Positions 6,110 through 9,080 of a stretch of DNA of 9,080 nucleotides are shown in pieces; positions within the stretch are counted from its first letter, which is position 1; every line of letters starts with the position of its first letter. The notes below the pieces were generated by a model. The model made no database searches, had not been told where the DNA came from, and worked only from the letters and a program-made list of their open reading frames with translations. The position numbers were made by a program, and so were the translations under genes. Where the stretch lies: the NCBI GenBank assembly GCA_003551265.1, contig PUMG01000338.1, positions 1 through 9,080 on the forward strand, written 5' to 3'. The stretch is from Halovenus sp. GTDB taxonomy: Archaea; Halobacteriota; Halobacteria; Halobacteriales; Haloarculaceae.

Positions 6110-6125
6110 GCCCACACAGGTGGGC
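6110..6125. terminator. Hairpin between convergent genes, possible bidirectional terminator
   Basis: A perfect six-base stem GCCCAC/GTGGGC with loop ACAG, in the 65-base gap between the MaoC-type gene and the convergent antitoxin gene. No long T-run flanks it, so the terminator reading rests on position and stem only. Confidence 0.35.
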
Positions 6126-6141
6126 CAGATACCATGTGAAG

Positions 6142-6546
6142 TTACGGTGCTGCTGTGCTGGCACTCCTGTTCGCTCCGGTGAGGGGAATGTCGATTTCGA
6201 GACCGTCGTAGGTCAGCGTCGGTCTTCTCGCCCGGCCTGGCCCATCGCCTTCGAACTCGATGACACCGATATCCTCGAGTTCAGAGAGGTTTCGGTGAAC
6301 CTGCTTGTAGTCCCGGTCGACCAGTTCAGCGGCTTCGCGGATGCTCTCGGGTTCGTGTTCGGAAATCGTCTCCAGCAGCTCCAGGTTCTTCGGGCTGAGA
6401 AGTCGGCTGAGTTCAGCGTACGATCCGAAGTTCAAAACTGGCTGGGCGTCGTCGAGGTCCTCTCCTTCCTGGGCGGCTTCGAGACGGCTTCGCGTGCGCT
6501 GATCGAGACGGTCGCGTTCGCCGACGGTGACTTTGAGCGTTGGCAT
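6142..6546 (-). CDS. Winged-helix antitoxin/regulator (TumA-like, HVO_A0114-type)
   Basis: A 134-residue DNA-binding protein that probably neutralises the TumE-like toxin encoded just upstream and represses the operon. Residues about 50-120 form a winged helix: LSPKNLELLETISEHEPESI, recognition region EAAELVDRDYKQVHRNLSEL, then a wing LEDIGVIEFEGDGPGRARRP. The first 45 residues (ERDRLDQRTRSRLEAAQ) are a charged helix that could contact the toxin. I recall this pattern from haloarchaeal proteins labelled HVO_A0114 family. The start ATG 6546 has an AGGAGG ribosome-binding site six bases upstream, and lies 21 bases after the toxin stop, so the two are one operon with toxin first. The alternative is a stand-alone regulator, but the pairing makes antitoxin more likely. 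Confidence 0.75.
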   Translation of the reverse strand: MPTLKVTVGERDRLDQRTRSRLEAAQEGEDLDDAQPVLNFGSYAELSRLLSPKNLELLETISEHEPESIREAAELVDRDYKQVHRNLSELEDIGVIEFEGDGPGRARRPTLTYDGLEIDIPLTGANRSASTAAP

Positions 6547-6552
6547 GGTGTT

Positions 6553-6558
6553 CCTCCT
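6553..6558 (-). promoter_or_regulatory. Strong Shine-Dalgarno of the TumA-like gene
   Basis: AGGAGG on the minus strand, six bases before ATG 6546, inside the 21-base gap after the toxin stop. It is the clearest ribosome-binding site in the window and would allow the second gene of the operon to be translated more strongly than the first. Confidence 0.65.
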
Positions 6559-6567
6559 GGAGACGTC

Positions 6568-6873
6568 CTACTCCGGCCAGTCCCACGAAACTGGTGACAG
6601 CCCTTCAGCTTCACGTTTGAAACGGTCGTACAGCACGAGCATTCCAGGAAACTCGATGTTGTCGACACCAACCTGGGTGTGGCGCTCGTGGCCTTTTGTC
6701 CGCTCGTGGGCGTTGTCGTATCGGAGGATGGTGTCACCACCAACTTCCCCGAGATGTAGGCCGTAGTCCCACCCACTTGGGTATTTTTCAGCTTCCGTTT
6801 GCCGGATGGTAACATCAACAACGTAGCCGTCTTCGACATCCTTCCAGTCTTCGATGATGGTGTAGGACGCCAT
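6568..6873 (-). CDS. TumE-family toxin (DUF6516-like)
   Basis: A 101-residue protein matching the TumE toxin pattern, the toxin of TumE-TumA type systems; its molecular target is not something I can state. The diagnostic stretch is YGLHLGEVGG followed by ILRYDNAHERTKGHERH (residues 49-65), a polar cluster of Arg, Asp, Asn and His that is likely the active site, then the hydrophobic FPGMLVLYDRF (75-85). The length is normal for the family. The start ATG 6873 is preceded by GGTGAGGG and, about 32 bases upstream, by the best TATA box in the window (TTTATAAA). The following gene is a winged-helix protein with a strong ribosome-binding site, the expected toxin-antitoxin arrangement. All key residues look intact, so the pair may be functional. 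Confidence 0.77.
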   Translation of the reverse strand: MASYTIIEDWKDVEDGYVVDVTIRQTEAEKYPSGWDYGLHLGEVGGDTILRYDNAHERTKGHERHTQVGVDNIEFPGMLVLYDRFKREAEGLSPVSWDWPE

Positions 6874-6882
6874 CCCTCACCC

Positions 6883-6900
6883 TGTATTACCAGCTCTACA
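6883..6900. promoter_or_regulatory. Possible operator of the TumE-TumA operon
   Basis: Inverted half-sites TGTA and TACA separated by ten bases, lying exactly between the TATA box and the toxin start. This is where an autorepressing antitoxin would block transcription. The half-sites are short, so chance occurrence is possible. Confidence 0.3.
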
Positions 6901-6908
6901 TTTATAAA
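6901..6908 (-). promoter_or_regulatory. TATA box of the TumE-TumA operon
   Basis: Perfect palindrome TTTATAAA, the strongest TATA match in the window, centred about 32 bases upstream of ATG 6873. The surrounding 50 bases are clearly more AT-rich than neighbouring sequence. Confidence 0.65.
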
Positions 6909-6975
6909 CCTATGGAGTTATCCACATAGAAGAATCGTCCACAGATTTAACTCGGAAAGGGAGAGCCATGCTGCT

Positions 6976-7419
6976 TCACGTTCCCTGTTCTTTATTTCTC
7001 GCCTCTTCGGCGAGTGCTGCAGCTTCGTCAGTGTTCACACTCAACTCCGGCACTTCGAGAGGAGTGTTCTTCTCGTCGATGGCAACGAACACGAAGTACG
7101 ACTCCGTCGTGAGTTCACGCTTGCCAGTCATGGGATCCTCCCCGTAGGTGCGCACCCGGACTCGGACGCTGGTGCGGCCAGCCTGGTAGACATACGCCTC
7201 CAGAAAGGCGATATCTCCAATCTGGAGTGGACGGGCGAAGTCCACGGAGTTGATGTGTGCGGTCACACAGGGCTGACCCGCAAAGCGCATCGCACTCATT
7301 GCGGCCACTTCGTCCATCCAGTGGAGCACTCGACCACCATGAGTCGTGCCGTAGTTGTTGGCGTGGTGCGGTTGAACGCGGTTCCGGTCCTCGATGAAGG
7401 TGTCCATCAGGTCGACCAT
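6976..7419 (-). CDS. Acyl-CoA thioesterase (hotdog fold, YciA/BFIT-like)
   Basis: Hydrolyses acyl-CoA to free acid and CoA, tuning the CoA pool; cytoplasmic. The 147-residue product is a single hotdog. The active-site region is NNYGTTHGGRVLHWMDEVAA (residues 21-40), with Asp36 the likely catalytic acid next to the HGG turn, followed by CVTAHINSVDFARPLQIGDI and the strand-rich RTSVRVRVRTYGEDP segment that are typical of this thioesterase family. A longer frame begins at 7461, but ATG 7419 (MVDLMDTFIEDR) is the family-like start and the extra residues carry no conserved pattern. It lies 52 bases downstream of the flavoprotein gene on the same strand, so it might share its transcript or use a weak promoter in the gap. 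The natural acyl chain is unknown. Confidence 0.88.
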   Translation of the reverse strand: MVDLMDTFIEDRNRVQPHHANNYGTTHGGRVLHWMDEVAAMSAMRFAGQPCVTAHINSVDFARPLQIGDIAFLEAYVYQAGRTSVRVRVRTYGEDPMTGKRELTTESYFVFVAIDEKNTPLEVPELSVNTDEAAALAEEARNKEQGT

Positions 7420-7439
7420 TGTCTGTATGTTTAACGGAA

Positions 7440-7453
7440 AGTACAAGAAAACC
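7440..7453 (-). promoter_or_regulatory. Weak TATA-like element before the thioesterase gene
   Basis: Minus-strand TTTTCTTGTACTTT, centred about 27 bases upstream of ATG 7419. The match is poor and read-through from the flavoprotein gene is equally plausible. Confidence 0.25.
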
Positions 7454-7471
7454 ACCGCCACGACGACTCTC

Positions 7472-8884
7472 TCACTCGCTCTCTACGGCCGCTGCAGTCT
7501 CGCGGAACAACCCATCGAGTATCTCTGGCGTCGTCGGATGGTACGCCCGGTCTGGAATCTCACGAATGTCGAGACCCATTTCCACGATTACCTGCATCGT
7601 CTTCGCCATCACGTCGGCGTGGTAGTGCAACCCCTGATACCCGAGTACGGTTCCGTCTTCGCGGTCGACGACGAGTTTTGCCAGCCCGTAGGGGACGTCT
7701 TTGGTCTTGAACACACCGTCGTCGGTTGCCTGCCGTGTCGACACCGCGACGTCGTATCCGGCCTCTCGTGCTGTCGCTTCGGTGTGCCCCACACGCGCGA
7801 ACGGATACACACCCAGTGCCGAGAAGATGACGTGGTGGTGGACGTTCTCGTAGGGTTTGAGTTGCTCGCCGCTTGCGTGGGCGAGGATGTTGTCGACCGC
7901 CTGGAACGCCTGTTCTTTGGCGACGTGCAGAATCGGTTCCTTCTCGTTGACGTCACCGGGCACGAACACACGCTCGTCGTCCCGCGCCTGCATCGTCTCC
8001 TTCACCCACTCACCCTCGGGTTCAAGCGATGTCTGTTCGAGTCCCAGTCGATCGAGTGTGGGTCGGCGACCGGTGAAACAGAACAGCTGGTCGGCCTCGA
8101 CGACGCGCTCGCTGCCATCCTCGTCTTCGAGAAAGAGTCGTACGCCGCCGTCGTCGGTCGGCTCGACACGCTGTTCGTAGACGTTCGTCGGAATCTCGAC
8201 CGGAAACTGTTCCCGGTAGATGTCGAGGGCGGCGTCACCGAACTCGGGGTCGGCCTCGTCGATGGGTCTGTCGTCGTGCTCGATGACGGTGAGTTCCATG
8301 CCGCCTGCTTCGGTGAGGTAGGGGACCATCTCCATGCCGATGTAGCCAAAGCCCATCACGACGCCGGTGTCCGGAAACTCGGTCGCATCGAGCACGTCTG
8401 CGCTGGTCATGATATCGACGTCTTCGATTCCCGGCAGGTCGGGGATGTACACCGACGAACCGGTGGCGATGATAACGTAATCCGGTTCGATGGTGTCCCC
8501 ACCTGCCTCGATGACCCTGTCGGCGACGAACCGGGCGGTGTCGTGAATGAACGTGACGTTCTCACGCTCTGTGTGTCCGTGAATCGCGGCCCGACGGTAG
8601 CCAGCCCACCCCAGTGTGTGCTCGTCCTTCCGCTCGACGACCCGTTCGAGATCAACATCTGGTAGCTCGCCGACGAGACGCTCATCGTGACGTGCCTGAT
8701 AGCGGTGTGCACCCGCCGAGAGGACTTCCTTCGAGGGCATACAGCCACGGAGGATACAGAGTCCACCGCCGGGTTCGCCGTCGTCGATGAGCGTCAACTC
8801 GACGTCGGGATGGTCGACGAGTTGTTCTGTGGCGGCTGCTCCTGCACTCCCGTACGCGCCGATGATGGCGACGTGTATTCCCAT
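7472..8884 (-). CDS. FAD-dependent pyridine nucleotide-disulfide oxidoreductase (dihydrolipoyl dehydrogenase/mercuric reductase-like)
   Basis: A 470-residue flavoprotein of the dihydrolipoamide dehydrogenase family, transferring electrons between NAD(P)H and a disulfide or related acceptor. The N-terminal FAD loop reads IIGAYGSAG (7-15), a variant of the usual GxGxxG. The redox-active disulfide is Cys43-Cys48 in GLCILRGCMPSK. The second dinucleotide loop is GFGYIG (178-183) with Glu202 after it, suggesting NAD preference. VFVPGDVNE (307-314) is the FAD-contacting segment, and the C-terminal interface supplies His449 and Glu454 in YHPTTPE. All catalytic residues are present. A longer frame reaches 9019, but ATG 8884 has a TATA-like element 27 bases upstream and starts at the FAD strand. 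No E1, E2 or mer genes are nearby, so the substrate is open; it is not clearly the Krebs-cycle enzyme. Confidence 0.9.
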   Translation of the reverse strand: MGIHVAIIGAYGSAGAAATEQLVDHPDVELTLIDDGEPGGGLCILRGCMPSKEVLSAGAHRYQARHDERLVGELPDVDLERVVERKDEHTLGWAGYRRAAIHGHTERENVTFIHDTARFVADRVIEAGGDTIEPDYVIIATGSSVYIPDLPGIEDVDIMTSADVLDATEFPDTGVVMGFGYIGMEMVPYLTEAGGMELTVIEHDDRPIDEADPEFGDAALDIYREQFPVEIPTNVYEQRVEPTDDGGVRLFLEDEDGSERVVEADQLFCFTGRRPTLDRLGLEQTSLEPEGEWVKETMQARDDERVFVPGDVNEKEPILHVAKEQAFQAVDNILAHASGEQLKPYENVHHHVIFSALGVYPFARVGHTEATAREAGYDVAVSTRQATDDGVFKTKDVPYGLAKLVVDREDGTVLGYQGLHYHADVMAKTMQVIVEMGLDIREIPDRAYHPTTPEILDGLFRETAAAVESE

Positions 8885-8906
8885 ACTGGCGTGTTGTGTG
8901 GTGTGC

Positions 8907-8914
8907 CAATAATC
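8907..8914 (-). promoter_or_regulatory. TATA-like element of the flavoprotein gene
   Basis: Minus-strand GATTATTG centred about 27 bases upstream of ATG 8884. It supports this start over the in-frame codons further upstream, which fall in the repeat region. Confidence 0.45.
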
Positions 8915-8983
8915 CTGCCGGATGCGCGTTTTGTGTCTCTCGCTTCGCTCGACCATTCCGGAACTGCGTCTGGCTGGGTTGGG

Positions 8984-9080
8984 GAGGGCTCGGAAGACGG
9001 ACTGTTCCGGCGTCCTCACGAACGCAATGAGTGAGGGCTCGGAAGACGGACTGTTCCGGCGTCCTCACGAACGCAATGAG
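8984..9080. repeat. Perfect 49-bp tandem direct repeat, two copies, reaching the window edge
   Basis: Copy one spans 8984-9032 and copy two 9033-9080, identical over the 48 bases visible of the second. Each begins GAGGGCTCGGAAGACGGACT and ends GAACGCAATGAG. Inside each unit CGGAA and TTCCG can form a five-base stem. At the junction CCTCAC (9014-9019) pairs with GTGAGG (9031-9036) around an 11-base loop, and this stem exists only where two copies abut. There is no spacer, so it is not CRISPR. The array may continue past the window. A gene-less intergenic position upstream of the flavoprotein gene is the only context visible. Confidence 0.9.

Noticed and set aside
6918..6926. Exact match to the bacterial DnaA box TTATCCACA
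   Set aside because: Archaea initiate replication with Orc1/Cdc6, not DnaA. A single box in an AT-rich promoter region is best taken as chance; no origin-recognition repeats are seen nearby.
7394..8665. 423-codon open frame on the plus strand
   Set aside because: It lies wholly opposite the flavoprotein and thioesterase genes, has His/Val/Asp-rich composition typical of antisense GC-rich haloarchaeal DNA, and shows no recognisable motif.
8940..9019. In-frame upstream extension of the flavoprotein to 9019
   Set aside because: The extra 45 codons run through the repeat and the TATA-like element and add no conserved residues before the FAD-binding strand.
8984..9080. CRISPR array
   Set aside because: The repeats abut with no unique spacer and the 49-base unit is tandem; no cas genes are present.

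Overview
The window looks like chromosomal DNA from a halophilic archaeon (class Halobacteria). Three things point there. The predicted proteins are strongly acidic (runs of Asp/Glu, few Lys). Several genes are typical archaeal ones: secE followed by spt5, and a DUF5806-type protein that I recall only from haloarchaea. Most start codons have a TATA-like element about 25-32 bases upstream with almost no room for a leader, as expected for leaderless haloarchaeal mRNAs. I cannot name the genus.

Layout, left to right. 1-1604 (-): a membrane M48 (HtpX-type) zinc protease running off the left edge. 1688-2298 (-): the secE-spt5 pair, overlapping by one base. 2405-3294 (+): an O-methyltransferase-like gene overlapping a small VapB-type antitoxin gene by four bases. 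3363-3893 (+): a single protein that appears to join a ribbon-helix-helix antitoxin to a RelE/ParE-type toxin. 3924-4643 (-): a conserved haloarchaeal protein of unknown function. 4772-5524 (-) and 5603-6076 (+): divergent enoyl-CoA hydratase/isomerase and MaoC-type hydratase genes with back-to-back promoters. 6142-6873 (-): a two-gene operon that reads as a TumE toxin followed by its winged-helix antitoxin. 6976-7419 (-): a hotdog acyl-CoA thioesterase. 7472-8884 (-): a dihydrolipoyl-dehydrogenase-like flavoprotein. 8984-9080: a perfect 49-bp tandem repeat running to the right edge.

Two themes stand out. The first is a loose acyl-CoA group (isomerase/hydratase, MaoC hydratase, thioesterase). 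It is not one operon and lacks acyl-CoA dehydrogenase or thiolase genes here. The second is three toxin-antitoxin-type loci within about 4 kb, each of different architecture: an orphan antitoxin, a one-gene fusion and a toxin-first operon. They sit between housekeeping genes without any transposase or integrase. The fused antitoxin-RelE protein is the most unusual object in the window.

The window is densely coded. No gene-free stretch exceeds 300 bases; the longest runs from 8885 to the right edge (196 bases) and holds a promoter and the tandem repeat. I found no tRNA, rRNA, CRISPR array or insertion sequence.
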